From CAUJIW01 sp963205175 (GTDB taxonomy: Bacteria > Pseudomonadota > Alphaproteobacteria > Sphingomonadales > Sphingomonadaceae), in NCBI GenBank assembly GCA_041060555.1, contig JBEUDS010000013.1: a DNA stretch of 64,000 bases; one strand, written 5' to 3'. A program made the translations under genes and the position numbers. Below are positions 37,025 through 46,028 of the stretch, in pieces; position 1 is the first letter of the stretch, and each line of letters starts with the position of its first letter. Below the pieces are notes generated by a model, which made no database searches, was not told where the DNA came from, and saw only the letters and a list, made by a program, of their open reading frames with translations.

Positions 37025-37801
37025 TTACTTCACGAACACCCAGTTCCGGTCGTCGGACAGCGCGGCGTCAAAGCGGTAGCCGTCCGGCGCCAGGTCCTTC
37101 AGGTCGTCCGGCCGGTCGATGCCGGCCGCGCAGAGGGCGCGGGCCATGGCGCCGCGTGCCCGCTTGGCGTTGAACGAGATCACCTTGAGCTGGTTGCCCC
37201 GGCGCTCCTTGAAATGCGGCGTCACCACCGGGCAGGGCAGCCGCTGGGGGCGCACCGCGCCGAAATATTCCTGGCTGGCGAGATTCACCACCACCGGCGT
37301 GCCGGCGTCCGCCAGATCGGCGGCGATGAGGTCGGTGATGGTGTCGCCCCAATAGGCGTAGAGCGTGCGCGCGCCGGGGGTTTTCAGGGCGATGCCCATC
37401 TCCAGCCGGTAGGGCTGGATGAGATCGAGCGGCCGCAGCAGGCCATAGAGGCCCGAGAGAATGCGCAGGTGCCGCTGGGCAAAGGCGATCGCCCCGGCCT
37501 CCAGCGTGCCGGCGGCGAGGCCTGCATAGACGTCGCCGTTGAAGGCGAACACCGCCGGGCGCGCGTTGTCCGGGGTGAAGGGGGTGCGGAAGGCGCGGAA
37601 ACGGTCGACGTTGAGGGTCGCCAGCGCGTCGGAAATCCCCATCAGGCTTTTCAGATCGTCCGCCGACAGCGCCCGGGCGTGGGCCACCAGGTCCGCGGCG
37701 CGGTCCAGCAGGCGCGGCTGGGTCGGCGCCCCGGCGGGCAGGGGGGCGGGCAGGGCGGACTCGAAATCGAGCGATTTGGCGGGGGACAGCAGGGTCAGCA
37801 T
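37025..37801 (-). CDS. yaaA: Peroxide stress protein YaaA (UPF0246)
   Basis: A 258-residue protein of the YaaA/UPF0246 family, which lowers intracellular free iron and protects DNA during peroxide stress. Diagnostic segments are MLTLLSPAKSLDFES at the N-terminus, FNGDVYAGL, HLRILSGLYGLLRPLDLIQPYRLEM and the C-terminal VISFNAKRARGAMARAL. Length is normal. It stands convergent with the MCP-Cache gene and has a large AT-rich upstream gap that could hold its promoter. Confidence 0.95.
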   Translation of the reverse strand: MLTLLSPAKSLDFESALPAPLPAGAPTQPRLLDRAADLVAHARALSADDLKSLMGISDALATLNVDRFRAFRTPFTPDNARPAVFAFNGDVYAGLAAGTLEAGAIAFAQRHLRILSGLYGLLRPLDLIQPYRLEMGIALKTPGARTLYAYWGDTITDLIAADLADAGTPVVVNLASQEYFGAVRPQRLPCPVVTPHFKERRGNQLKVISFNAKRARGAMARALCAAGIDRPDDLKDLAPDGYRFDAALSDDRNWVFVK

Positions 37802-38134
37802 GGCAACTCGGGCAACGGGCGTTTCATCCCCGTCACCTGCCGGGCCGGGTCCGATTCGTCAAGCGTCGCCACCGGCTGCTGTCGCCGGGAGCCGGATCGG
37901 TGGGTGCCATCCCCGCCCGGCGAGGGGCGGATGTCTGTACCCGCGATCATGCGGATCCGGCACCGTGGAATGAGTTTAACAATTTATGATTGCTTTTTTC
38001 CTATAACTGTGCCAGAAAGCCGTCAGTAGGCGTATTGCTCTTTCTCATTGTTGGTCTTTACCCGAGGCCCAGCTGAAACGCGAAGGGCCACGGGGATGCC
38101 CCGTGGCCCTGGCGATCAGCGGTGCGCCGCCGGA
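37802..38134. other. Intergenic region between yaaA and sdhA
   Basis: No gene is seen. The part next to yaaA is GC-rich; 37970-38060 is AT-rich (TTTAACAATTTATGATTGC, TTTTTTCC) and may contain a minus-strand promoter for yaaA. The right end holds the sdh terminator. Confidence 0.6.
38085..38109 (-). terminator. Terminator of the sdh operon
   Basis: Eleven-base perfect arms GGGCCACGGGG and CCCCGTGGCCC around ATG, about 25 bases after the sdhA stop. The following minus-strand sequence CTTCGCGTTT has only a weak T-run. Confidence 0.7.
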
Positions 38135-39925
38135 TCAGTACACGCGCGCCTTCGGCTTGATGTACTCGATCTCGTCGGTCAGCGTGTTGGTGTGCACCGG
38201 ACGATAGTCGATGGTCACCTTGCCGTCGTTGGAGAACCAGGCAACGGTATGCTTCATCCAGTTGTCGTCGTCGCGGTTGGGGTAGTCCTCGTGCATGTGC
38301 GCGCCACGGCTTTCCTTGCGGTTGGCGGCGCCATACATGGTCACCACCGCCTGCGGCAGCATGTTGTCGAGTTCCAGCGTCTCGATCAGGTCGGTGTTCC
38401 ACACCAGCGAGCGGTCGGTGACGCCGATGTCGGTCATGCCCTGATAGACGGCGTCGATCTTGCCCTTGCCTTCCTCAAGGATCTTCTCGGTGCGGAACAC
38501 GGCGCAGTCGGCCTGCATCGTCTTCTGCATCTTGAGGCGCAGCTCGGCGGTCGGCGTGCCGCCCTTGGCGTGGCGGAAGTGGTCGAGCCGGCCCAGCGCC
38601 AGATCAGCGGAGTCCTTGGGCAGGGCGGCGTGCGCCGTGCCCGGCTTGATGATCTCGGCGATGCGGTGGCCGGCGGCGCGGCCGAACACCACGAGGTCGA
38701 TCAGGCTGTTGGAGCCCAGGCGGTTGGCGCCGTGCACCGACACGCAGGCAGCCTCGCCGACGGCGAACAGGCCCGGCACCACGGTGTCGGGGTTGCCGTC
38801 CTTCAGCGTCACCACCTCGCCGTGGTAGTTGGTCGGGATGCCGCCCATGTTGTAGTGCACCGTCGGCACCACGGGGATCGGCTCCTTGCGCAGGTCGACG
38901 CCGGCGAAGATGTGCGCCGTCTCGGTGATGCCCGGCAGGCGCTCGGCGAGAATCTCCGGCGCGATGTGGTTGAGGTGCAGGTAGATGTGGTCGCCTTCCT
39001 TGCCGACGCCACGACCCTCGCGGATTTCCATGGCCATCGAGCGGGAGACCACGTCGCGGCTGGCCAGATCCTTGGCCGACGGCGCGTAACGCTCCATGAA
39101 GCGCTCGCCGTTGGCGTTGGTGAGATAGCCGCCCTCGCCACGCGCGCCCTCGGTGATGAGCACGCCGGCGCCGTAGATGCCGGTCGGGTGGAACTGCACG
39201 AACTCCAGGTCCTGCAGCGGCAGGCCGGCGCGCAGCACCATGCCGCCGCCGTCGCCGGTGCAGGTGTGCGCGGACGTCGCCGAGAAGTAGGCGCGGCCGT
39301 AGCCGCCGGTCGCCAGCACCACGGCCTTGGCGCGGAAGCGGTGGATGGTGCCGTCTTCCATGCACATGGCGACGACGCCACGGCACTCGCCGTTCTCCAT
39401 GATCAGGTCGAGGGCGAAATACTCGATGTAGAAGTCGCAGTCGTACTTCAGGCTCTGCTGGTACAGCGCGTGCAGCATGGCATGGCCGGTGCGGTCGGCG
39501 GCGGCGCAGGTGCGCTGGGCGGCCGGGCCGTTGCCCATGTTCTGGGTCATGCCGCCGAAGGCGCGCTGGTAGATCTTGCCTTCCTCGGTGCGGCTGAACG
39601 GCACGCCGAAGTGCTCCAGCTCATAGACGGCGGCCGGGGCCTCGCGGCACAGATACTCGATGGCGTCCTGGTCGCCGAGCCAGTCGGAGCCCTTCACCGT
39701 GTCGTACATGTGCCAGGTCCAGTGGTCCGGCCCCATGTTGCCGAGGCTGGCGGCGATGCCGCCCTGGGCCGCCACGGTGTGGCTGCGGGTGGGGAACACC
39801 TTGGTGATGCAGGCGGTCTTCAGGCCGCTTTCGGCGATGCCCATGGCGGCGCGCAGGCCCGAACCGCCGGCGCCGACGACGACGGCATCATAGGTGTGGT
39901 CGATGATCTTGTAAGCCTCGGACAT
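38135..39925 (-). CDS. sdhA: Succinate dehydrogenase flavoprotein subunit
   Basis: Catalytic subunit of complex II, oxidising succinate to fumarate at the cytoplasmic face. The 596-residue protein has the FAD motif AVVVGAGGSGLRAAMG, the covalent-flavin region SHTVAAQGGIAASLGN (His is the attachment site), the active-site segments GGMTQNMGNGPAAQRTCAAADRTGH, FHPTGIYGAGVLITEGARGEGG and HGANRLGSNSLIDLVVFG. Length and all catalytic segments are complete. It is last in sdhC-sdhD-sdhA and is followed by a hairpin; sdhB is not downstream. Confidence 0.97.
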   Translation of the reverse strand: MSEAYKIIDHTYDAVVVGAGGSGLRAAMGIAESGLKTACITKVFPTRSHTVAAQGGIAASLGNMGPDHWTWHMYDTVKGSDWLGDQDAIEYLCREAPAAVYELEHFGVPFSRTEEGKIYQRAFGGMTQNMGNGPAAQRTCAAADRTGHAMLHALYQQSLKYDCDFYIEYFALDLIMENGECRGVVAMCMEDGTIHRFRAKAVVLATGGYGRAYFSATSAHTCTGDGGGMVLRAGLPLQDLEFVQFHPTGIYGAGVLITEGARGEGGYLTNANGERFMERYAPSAKDLASRDVVSRSMAMEIREGRGVGKEGDHIYLHLNHIAPEILAERLPGITETAHIFAGVDLRKEPIPVVPTVHYNMGGIPTNYHGEVVTLKDGNPDTVVPGLFAVGEAACVSVHGANRLGSNSLIDLVVFGRAAGHRIAEIIKPGTAHAALPKDSADLALGRLDHFRHAKGGTPTAELRLKMQKTMQADCAVFRTEKILEEGKGKIDAVYQGMTDIGVTDRSLVWNTDLIETLELDNMLPQAVVTMYGAANRKESRGAHMHEDYPNRDDDNWMKHTVAWFSNDGKVTIDYRPVHTNTLTDEIEYIKPKARVY

Positions 39926-39928
39926 GGA

Positions 39929-40309
39929 TCAGGCTCCGAACGCGATCTTGAGAATGGCGAACACGCCGGCGACGCCGCCGGCGATGGCGAGGAAGTTGAC
40001 CGCCAGCAGCGCGGCCAGCTTCATGCCGTGGTCGTGGACATAGTCCTCGATCACCACCTGCAGGCCGAGCCTGGCGTGATAGAACATCGCCACCACGAAC
40101 AGCAGCAGCAGCACGGCGACCAGCGGGTTGCCGATCCAGGCCGTCACCACGGCATGGCCGCCGGCGACATGCGAGACCAGCGAGGCGATCAGCCAGACGG
40201 CGAGCGGAATGAGGGCGATGGCGGTGGCGCGCTGGAGCCACCAGTGATGGGTTCCGGCCTTGGCGGCGCCCAGGCCGCGGACCTTGCCGAGTTCGGTGCG
40301 CAAGCTCAT
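39929..40309 (-). CDS. sdhD: Succinate dehydrogenase membrane anchor subunit D
   Basis: A 126-residue membrane anchor of complex II with three hydrophobic helices. HHWWLQRATAIALIPLAVWLI begins helix 1 and FYHARLGLQVVIEDYVHDHG is the conserved quinone/haem-proximal segment. It follows sdhC by about 15 bases and precedes sdhA by three. ATG 40309 (MSLRTELGKVRG) is preferred over 40318. Confidence 0.93.
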   Translation of the reverse strand: MSLRTELGKVRGLGAAKAGTHHWWLQRATAIALIPLAVWLIASLVSHVAGGHAVVTAWIGNPLVAVLLLLFVVAMFYHARLGLQVVIEDYVHDHGMKLAALLAVNFLAIAGGVAGVFAILKIAFGA

Positions 40310-40324
40310 CGGTCTCATGCTCCC

Positions 40325-40711
40325 TTAGGCGAAATAGACGAGGAACCAGGTCACCAGGGTCAGGATCGTCGATCCCGCCAGGGTGAGGCTGGCCAGCCTG
40401 CGGCTGGTGGCCGGGTCGTAACCCTCGCCGGTGTCCATATAGAGGTGACGGACGCCCGAGCACAGGTGCTGGAAGAACACGAAGGTCAGGCCGAACAGCA
40501 CCAGCCGGCCCAGCGGACTGGTCGCGGCGTCGAGGAAGAAGGCATAGGCCTGCGGGCCGGACGCGGCGGCCAGCAGCCACCACAGCAGCACGGCGGCGCC
40601 GACGGTGGCCAGCCCGCTGCCCGTCACGCGGTGCAGGATGGACACCAGCATGTTGGACCGCCAGCGGTAGACCTGAAGATGCGGGGAGAGTGGTCGCGCC
40701 CTGTTCGCCAT
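40325..40711 (-). CDS. sdhC: Succinate dehydrogenase cytochrome b556 subunit
   Basis: A 128-residue, three-helix membrane subunit that binds haem b and ubiquinone with SdhD. RPLSPHLQVYRWRSNMLVSILHRVTG is the family signature; the haem-ligand His lies in FFQHLCSGVRHLYMDTG. First gene of the operon; transcription starts in the roughly 190-base gap shared with the TonB receptor terminator. Confidence 0.95.
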   Translation of the reverse strand: MANRARPLSPHLQVYRWRSNMLVSILHRVTGSGLATVGAAVLLWWLLAAASGPQAYAFFLDAATSPLGRLVLFGLTFVFFQHLCSGVRHLYMDTGEGYDPATSRRLASLTLAGSTILTLVTWFLVYFA

Positions 40712-40813
40712 GTCGTCTTGCCCTCACAAACCAACCAATGAGACTCGCGGCCCTGTCCGGGCCACGGTCACTCGCGGAAAGGCTTTAAGCACCGCGCGCC
40801 GCTGTGGGAAGTC

Positions 40814-40849
40814 AAAAAAACGAGCGGGCCCCGCCGAGGCGGGGCCCGC
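40814..40849 (-). terminator. Strong terminator of the TonB receptor gene
   Basis: Twelve-base arms GCGGGCCCCGCC and GGCGGGGCCCGC, followed on the minus strand by TCG and seven T. It sits between the receptor stop at 40904 and the sdhC start. Confidence 0.92.
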
Positions 40850-40903
40850 GAGGGCCATGGCCGCGACCCGGTCTCGCCCGGGCCGCGTGTGCCGGCGGGT
40901 CTG

Positions 40904-43132
40904 CTACAGCCGGGCGGTGAGCGACAGGCCGACGTTGCGCCCCGGCTGGGTGTAGGCGTCCTTGACCGTCGAGGTGGCGCCGAGCCCGCGCACGTCGCTC
41001 CACCACCAGTATTTGCGGTCGAGGATGTTGAACACGCCCACCCGTGCGCTCAGGTGGCTGTTGACGTTGAAAAAGGCGGTGGCGTCCACCAGGGTGAAGC
41101 CATCGGGCGCGAAGCAGCCGCCGGAACAGGCGGTCGAGATGCGCGAGGATTTCTTGTCGGCGACCATGGTGGCGATCAGCTGGCCGCCGAAGCGGTCATC
41201 GGCGGCGCGCCAGCTCAGGCCCGCCACCAGCTTGAACGGGTCGATGGTGTCAAGCGGCACGTCGTCGCCGTCCATCCTGGTGTCGCCTTTGGTGTAGGAG
41301 GCGGTGGCCAGCAGGCCGAAGCCGGCCGGCAGCGTCAGCTGGCCGCGGGCCTCGACGCCGCTGATCTCGACGCGATTGAGGTTGATGTACTGGAAAATGG
41401 CCGGATTGGTCGCGGTGTAGCTGCCCGAGACCAGCTGCATCGAGATGAAGTCCTTGTACCAGCCCTTGAAGGCGGTGGCGTTGAGCGACCACGCCTTGCC
41501 GGAGAGACGGACGCCGGCCTCGATGGTCTCGCTGGTTTCGGGCTTCAGGTCGGCGTTGGAGACGATCTGGTAGTTGGAGACCGGATTGGTGTAGCCCGAG
41601 TTGACCTGCGACGGCGATGGCGCCTTGAAGCCGCGGGCGTAGTTGGCGAACAGGCCGATCGAGTCGGTCGCCTTGAACACCAGGCCGAGCTTGGGCGACA
41701 GGTGGGTGTCGGACTGCCGGGTCGGCGGCGAGCCGGTGTAGGTGGCGTCGGTCTCCGGCTTGATGCGGTAATAGTCGAGGCGCAGTGCGGGGAACAGCGT
41801 CAGGCGCTTGTCCATCAGGCTGATTTCGTCCTGCACGAACAGGCCGCCCAGTGTGTGGTCGGTGGTCGGGAAGGCGCGGGCCGGGAAGGTCTCGCCGGCC
41901 GGCGGCACGGTGCCGTCGCGCAGGCTTTTCTGGCGGGTGATCGACAGGTCGCCGCCGTAGACGAAGTGGTGGGAGATGGCCTCGCCCTCGATCACGGTCT
42001 CCAGATCGGCGTTGGCGCCGATGACGCGTGTGTCAAAACGGTTGTCGCGAATGCGATCGGCGGCGGTGTTGCGGTCCTCCTCGGCATATTCCTTGTTGCG
42101 GCTCTGCTGCCAGTGGAGGTTCCAGCGCGCGGCGTGCAGCAGGCCGCCGTCGCCGGTATAGCGGTGGTCGAGGCTCACCCGGTCGCGCTTGATGTTGTCC
42201 CGCGACCACAGGGCCAGGGTGCTGGTGGCGGCGGTGGGCGTCGGCGCGACGGCGCTGAGCACGTCGGTGTCGATCTCGCGGTCGCTGTGTTCGGCGGTCA
42301 GGCGCAGGCGGTGGGCGTCACTGGGCGCGAACACCAGCTTGGCCAGCACGGCGTTGGACCCGATATCCTGCGGATTGGCGCGGGTACGGTTGCTGTTGGG
42401 CTCGTCGTTGTCGCCTTTGGTGTCCTGTTCGTGGCCGTCGCGGCGGGTGTAGGCCAGCAGGTACTGCCAGGCCCCGGACCTGCCGGCCACCAGCGCGCTC
42501 TTGGCGAGGCTCTCGTCGGCGCTCGCATAGCCCGCCTTGGCCTCCGCATACCAGCCGTCGGTGTCGATGTAATCATCGGGATCCTTGGTGGTGAAGCTGA
42601 CGGCGCCGGCCACGCCGTCGCTGCCATAGAGCGCCGAGGTCGGCCCGCGCAGGATCTCGACCGACTTCAGCAGGTCGAGGTCGAGATAGTCGCCGCGCCC
42701 GGTGGCCTGGGCGCCGAAGCTGAACGCCTCGGGCAGGCGGATGCCATCGACCTGGATCAGGATGCGGTTGCCTTCCAGGCCGCGGATGTTGAAGCCGCTG
42801 TTGCCGTCACGCCCCGTCGCCGATCCGGCGGCGGAGTAGCGGCTTGGGGCGCTGCGGACTGAAACGCCGGGCTCGAAGCGGATCAGATCCTTGATGTCGG
42901 TGACCAGATTTTCCTCGATCTGCTGGTCGTCGATGACGCTGACCGTCGACGGCACGTCGGCGATGTCGGTCTCGATCTTGGTCGCCGAGACCGTCACCGC
43001 TCCCAGCCGTGTCGCCGAGTCGCGGGCCGGTGCCTTGTTGACATCGGCGTCGGCGGCGGCATCGGCGGCCAGGGCTGGCGCCGCGAGGGCACCGACCCAC
43101 AGTGGCAGTGAAAGCAGCAGAGCATGACGCAT
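40904..43132 (-). CDS. TonB-dependent receptor, haem/haemoglobin type
   Basis: A 742-residue outer-membrane receptor. The signal peptide (LLLSLPLWVGALAAPALA) is followed by an N-terminal linker and a plug domain (TRLGAVTVSATKIETDIAD, SVRSAPSRYSA, NIRGLEGNRILIQVDGIRLP, VEILRGPTSALYGSDGVAG), then a 22-strand barrel ending in NVGLSLTARL. The plug motifs match the haem/haemoglobin/transferrin receptor subfamily, which imports haem or iron with TonB energy. Start 43132 has GGGGG before it; the frame extends further only in AT-rich leader DNA, a likely promoter/operator zone for iron control. A strong terminator follows. Confidence 0.92.
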   Translation of the reverse strand: MRHALLLSLPLWVGALAAPALAADAAADADVNKAPARDSATRLGAVTVSATKIETDIADVPSTVSVIDDQQIEENLVTDIKDLIRFEPGVSVRSAPSRYSAAGSATGRDGNSGFNIRGLEGNRILIQVDGIRLPEAFSFGAQATGRGDYLDLDLLKSVEILRGPTSALYGSDGVAGAVSFTTKDPDDYIDTDGWYAEAKAGYASADESLAKSALVAGRSGAWQYLLAYTRRDGHEQDTKGDNDEPNSNRTRANPQDIGSNAVLAKLVFAPSDAHRLRLTAEHSDREIDTDVLSAVAPTPTAATSTLALWSRDNIKRDRVSLDHRYTGDGGLLHAARWNLHWQQSRNKEYAEEDRNTAADRIRDNRFDTRVIGANADLETVIEGEAISHHFVYGGDLSITRQKSLRDGTVPPAGETFPARAFPTTDHTLGGLFVQDEISLMDKRLTLFPALRLDYYRIKPETDATYTGSPPTRQSDTHLSPKLGLVFKATDSIGLFANYARGFKAPSPSQVNSGYTNPVSNYQIVSNADLKPETSETIEAGVRLSGKAWSLNATAFKGWYKDFISMQLVSGSYTATNPAIFQYINLNRVEISGVEARGQLTLPAGFGLLATASYTKGDTRMDGDDVPLDTIDPFKLVAGLSWRAADDRFGGQLIATMVADKKSSRISTACSGGCFAPDGFTLVDATAFFNVNSHLSARVGVFNILDRKYWWWSDVRGLGATSTVKDAYTQPGRNVGLSLTARL

Positions 43133-43246
43133 GGAAACCCCCTTGGGTGTGAATGAACCGTGGGGATCGTTATTAATAATAAGTCGCAGAATCAATATGA
43201 ATAATGACGTACAGGTGAATTTGAATTATACGAAATAACCAAAAAA

Positions 43247-43272
43247 GACGGGCAGCCGCGCGGCTGCCCGTC
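43247..43272 (-). terminator. Terminator of the DUF4198/EF-hand operon
   Basis: A perfect palindrome with arms GACGGGCAGCCGC and GCGGCTGCCCGTC, followed on the minus strand by TTTTTT. Confidence 0.93.
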
Positions 43273-43355
43273 AGGACAGGGAAAAGTGTCACAAGAATGA
43301 TCGGGACGGCGCCGGGCCGCCGGGGTCGGCGGCCGCGATCGCCATCCCGGCGGGG

Positions 43356-43805
43356 TTATTTCTTCGCCGGCGGCTGGTTGGCGGTGACGGCGCTGTTCTC
43401 GCCGGCGCCGGACAGCTTGCCGTTGCTGTTGCTGTCGTGGCTGCCGTACATCCGCCAGCCGGAGGCGAGATACTCGTCGCGCGACATGCGCTTGTCGGCG
43501 TTGGAGTCGATCGACTCGAAGCGGATGTGTGCCTGCTTGAGCTGGGTCTCGCGCATGCGCTTCATGTTCTCGTCCAGGCGCTTGGTGAATTCGGCGACGT
43601 ACTCGGTCTCGCTGATGACGCCGTCCCGGTTGGTGTCGGTCTCCTTGAAGCTGGCGTCGCGCTCCTGCTGGAACTCCAGCGGGCTGACGATGCCGTCGCC
43701 GTTGCTGTCGTACTGCTTGACGAAGGCCTCGAAGCCATGGGGCGCGGCGCCTGCCGTGCCGGCGATCAGCGTGATGGCGAGGGAAAGCCCGAAGGTTCTG
43801 GTCAT
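43356..43805 (-). CDS. Exported EF-hand protein
   Basis: A 149-residue exported protein with signal peptide (LSLAITLIAGTAGAA) and four EF-hand-like loops: DSNGDGIVSPLE, DTNRDGVISETE, DSNADKRMSRDE and DSNSNGKLSGAG. The first two keep all calcium-ligand positions; the last two are weaker. It probably binds Ca2+ in the periplasm. The open frame begins earlier (43841) and overlaps the DUF4198 gene, so the two are cotranscribed; ATG 43805 gives the signal peptide. Two further EF-hand proteins occur near 51 kb. Confidence 0.9.
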   Translation of the reverse strand: MTRTFGLSLAITLIAGTAGAAPHGFEAFVKQYDSNGDGIVSPLEFQQERDASFKETDTNRDGVISETEYVAEFTKRLDENMKRMRETQLKQAHIRFESIDSNADKRMSRDEYLASGWRMYGSHDSNSNGKLSGAGENSAVTANQPPAKK

Positions 43806-43837
43806 GACGATGTCCTTTGTTGGAGAGAGGGTGAAGA

Positions 43838-44653
43838 TCACGGCATGACCTCGAAGGTCAGCGTGTAGGTGTGGCTGCGCCAGGGCGTGGCGGCGCCGGC
43901 GGGTGCCGGCCCACGATGCCGGGTCATCAGCATGAACAGCCCGGGCTGGCTGAAATCGAGACGGGCCTTGCCGGCGGCGTCGGTGGTGACGCTGGTCAGC
44001 GGCTTGTGGCTGCCTGGCACCTGATGGCCGAGAAACAGCTCCAGGCGCTGGTTGGCCAGCGGCTTGCCGTCGTGCAGCAACTCGAAGGCAAAGCCGTCGG
44101 TCACGAACAGCTCGCTGGGATGCGTGAGCGGGTGGAGCTCGACACCGCTGCCGGTGGGCGCGAGCACCGTGGCGGTGGGCGCGCCGCGCGTGACGTAGGT
44201 CTCCGACGTGGTCACGCTCTGCACCGGCACCACCGAGGTGGCGCCCGCCGGCGGTGACGCATTGCCTTCGCCCAGCACCACCCAGGCATCCTTCACCCGC
44301 GCCATGCGGCCGAGCCGCCCGAGGCGCAGCCCGGTGGACAACCGGTAGGTGCCCCGGGTGGGCAGGGCCGCCTCCAGCACCGTCTTGTCGCGCACCGAGA
44401 ATACCGGCGCCAGCCGTACCCGGCTGCCATCGGGCGCGAGCATGTGAAACTGCTCCGACTTCAGGGCGATGTCCGACGCGAAGGCGGTCTCGGTGAACCC
44501 GGCGTCCACCGTCACGTGGTCGCGATCGGTCACCGAGAAATAGTTGGGCAGCAGGAACGGCATGTGTGCCGCCGCCGGCAGGGCGACCGCCGCCACGAGC
44601 ACAGCCAGCGGCGCGGCGGTCATCCAGGCGGCGCTTCGGGTGCGACGCGTCAT
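43838..44653 (-). CDS. DUF4198 periplasmic protein
   Basis: A 271-residue protein with a signal peptide ending AAAHMPFLLPNYFSV, where processing leaves a His near the N-terminus, typical of DUF4198. Further family features are an Ig-like C-terminal part (KARLDFSQPGLFMLMTRHR). DUF4198 proteins are linked to nickel, cobalt and iron uptake loci and to TonB receptors; the biochemical role is not settled. Here it heads the operon with the EF-hand gene next to a haem-type TonB receptor. A Fur-box-like sequence lies about 40 bases upstream. Confidence 0.88.
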   Translation of the reverse strand: MTRRTRSAAWMTAAPLAVLVAAVALPAAAHMPFLLPNYFSVTDRDHVTVDAGFTETAFASDIALKSEQFHMLAPDGSRVRLAPVFSVRDKTVLEAALPTRGTYRLSTGLRLGRLGRMARVKDAWVVLGEGNASPPAGATSVVPVQSVTTSETYVTRGAPTATVLAPTGSGVELHPLTHPSELFVTDGFAFELLHDGKPLANQRLELFLGHQVPGSHKPLTSVTTDAAGKARLDFSQPGLFMLMTRHRGPAPAGAATPWRSHTYTLTFEVMP

Positions 44654-44689
44654 CTTTGTCCCCTGTCTCTACAACTCGATCGCGTATCT

Positions 44690-44708
44690 GTTATTACGAC
44701 TCATTATC
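44690..44708 (-). promoter_or_regulatory. Candidate Fur box upstream of DUF4198 gene
   Basis: On the minus strand GATAATGAGTCGTAATAAC matches 12 of 19 positions of the E. coli Fur consensus, including the first eight. It lies 36 bases before the ATG of the DUF4198 gene. The alphaproteobacterial Fur/Mur site may differ, so this is tentative. Confidence 0.45.
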
Positions 44709-44846
44709 ATCCGCAAGAGGCAATCCGCCACGCCCGCTGATCCGGTCACGCCAATGCAAACGGGGCGCGCCGGCTAGGCACGCCCCGTGTCGGTTCAGCA
44801 ATGGCTCGCGGCCGGCTGGCCGCCGCCGAGCCGTCGACGTCAGCGA

Positions 44847-45899
44847 TCAGTCGAAGATGGCGCCCCAGCGCCGCTTGACGCGGTTGCGCCAGTGGCCGCG
44901 GTGGTAGGCGTCGGAGGCCAGCAGCGGCAGCACCGAGCCGGCCTCGGCGAACACCATCTGCTCCAGCGCGGTGTCGACCTTGCCCCAGCTCGCCGCCTCC
45001 TTCAGCGTCGAGGACGAGCAGGCGCCGTCACGCACGTCGGCGACGGTGATCTGCACCGCGTACTTGTGCATCTCGACGTCCTCGTGGCCGAGGATTTCCG
45101 CACACACCACGGTGTCCTGGATGAAGTTCTTCGGCACGCCGCCGCCGATCATCAGGAGGCCGGTGGTGCCGGCCTTGATCTTGATGTCGGTGAGTTCGCG
45201 GAAGTCGGCCACCGCGTCGATCATCATGTACGGCTTGCCTTCCTTCATCCGCTCGACCTGGTGCTTCACCAGGCCGAAGCCGGCCGAGGAGTCGACGAAC
45301 GCCGGGCAGAAGATCGGCACGTCATGCTCGAACGCCAGCTTGACCAGGCTGTTGTCCTTCTTGCCGTGCTCGGCGAGGTAGCGGCCCATCTCGCGGATGA
45401 AGGCGCGGCTGGAATAGGCCTTGGGCTCCAGGCTGTCGGCGATCTTGCCGATGGTGTGGTCGCAGTCCTGCAGTTGCTCTTCATCGATGTAGGTGTCGTA
45501 GATGCGGTCGATGTAGAGCGAGCGCAGCGTGTTGTCGTCGGGGATTTCCAGCGCCTGATAGTGCTTGTGGCCCAGGCCCTCGAAGAAATCCATGTCGACG
45601 ATCGAGGCACCGGTCGCGACAACGCCGTCGATCATGTTCGAGCGCAGCAGCTCGGCGTAGGCGTCCATGCAGCCGCCCGCCGAGGTGGAGCCGGCGATGA
45701 CCAGGAAGATCGAGCAGTCCGGGTCGGCCAGCATCTGGTTGTAGATGCTGGTGGCGCGGGCGAGATCACGGCTGGTGAAGCTCATCTTCGCCATCGAGTC
45801 GATGATCGGACGGGCGTCAAAGCTGGTGATGTCGATGTGCTCGACGGTGGTCGACAGCAGTGCCGCCTTGCGCTTGTCGTTGCTCAGGTTGTGGGACAT
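44847..45899 (-). CDS. Deoxyhypusine-synthase-like enzyme (probable homospermidine synthase)
   Basis: A 350-residue NAD-dependent aminobutyl transferase of the deoxyhypusine synthase family. The motif GGGVPKNFIQD contains Lys257, the equivalent of the lysine that forms the enzyme-substrate imine; GASIVDMDF and FCPAFVDSSAGFG line the spermidine site. Bacteria lack eIF5A, and bacterial members have been shown in some cases to make homospermidine from spermidine and putrescine. The ornithine decarboxylase gene directly upstream supplies putrescine, supporting that role. Start 45899 (MSHNLSNDKR); earlier starts are possible. Confidence 0.85.
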   Translation of the reverse strand: MSHNLSNDKRKAALLSTTVEHIDITSFDARPIIDSMAKMSFTSRDLARATSIYNQMLADPDCSIFLVIAGSTSAGGCMDAYAELLRSNMIDGVVATGASIVDMDFFEGLGHKHYQALEIPDDNTLRSLYIDRIYDTYIDEEQLQDCDHTIGKIADSLEPKAYSSRAFIREMGRYLAEHGKKDNSLVKLAFEHDVPIFCPAFVDSSAGFGLVKHQVERMKEGKPYMMIDAVADFRELTDIKIKAGTTGLLMIGGGVPKNFIQDTVVCAEILGHEDVEMHKYAVQITVADVRDGACSSSTLKEAASWGKVDTALEQMVFAEAGSVLPLLASDAYHRGHWRNRVKRRWGAIFD

Positions 45900-46028
45900 G
45901 GAGGCAAGCCTTTCCATACTCAAACGGCCAAGACCCGCCGAGCCGCGTCGGCGTGTGCTGGCCATGGGCATGATCCTCGCCCGGGGTATGCGGGCTTCGC
46001 CCCGGGCGAGGAATGGGTGCGGGTTGTC

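Noticed and set aside
38048..40741. 897-codon open frame on the plus strand
   Set aside because: It is antisense to sdhA, sdhD and sdhC, whose products are certain; high GC keeps the other strand open.
40889..42862. 657-codon plus-strand open frame
   Set aside because: Antisense to the TonB receptor.
43140..43220. Fur box upstream of the TonB receptor
   Set aside because: The region is AT-rich and plausible as an operator, but no stretch matches the consensus well enough to place a site.
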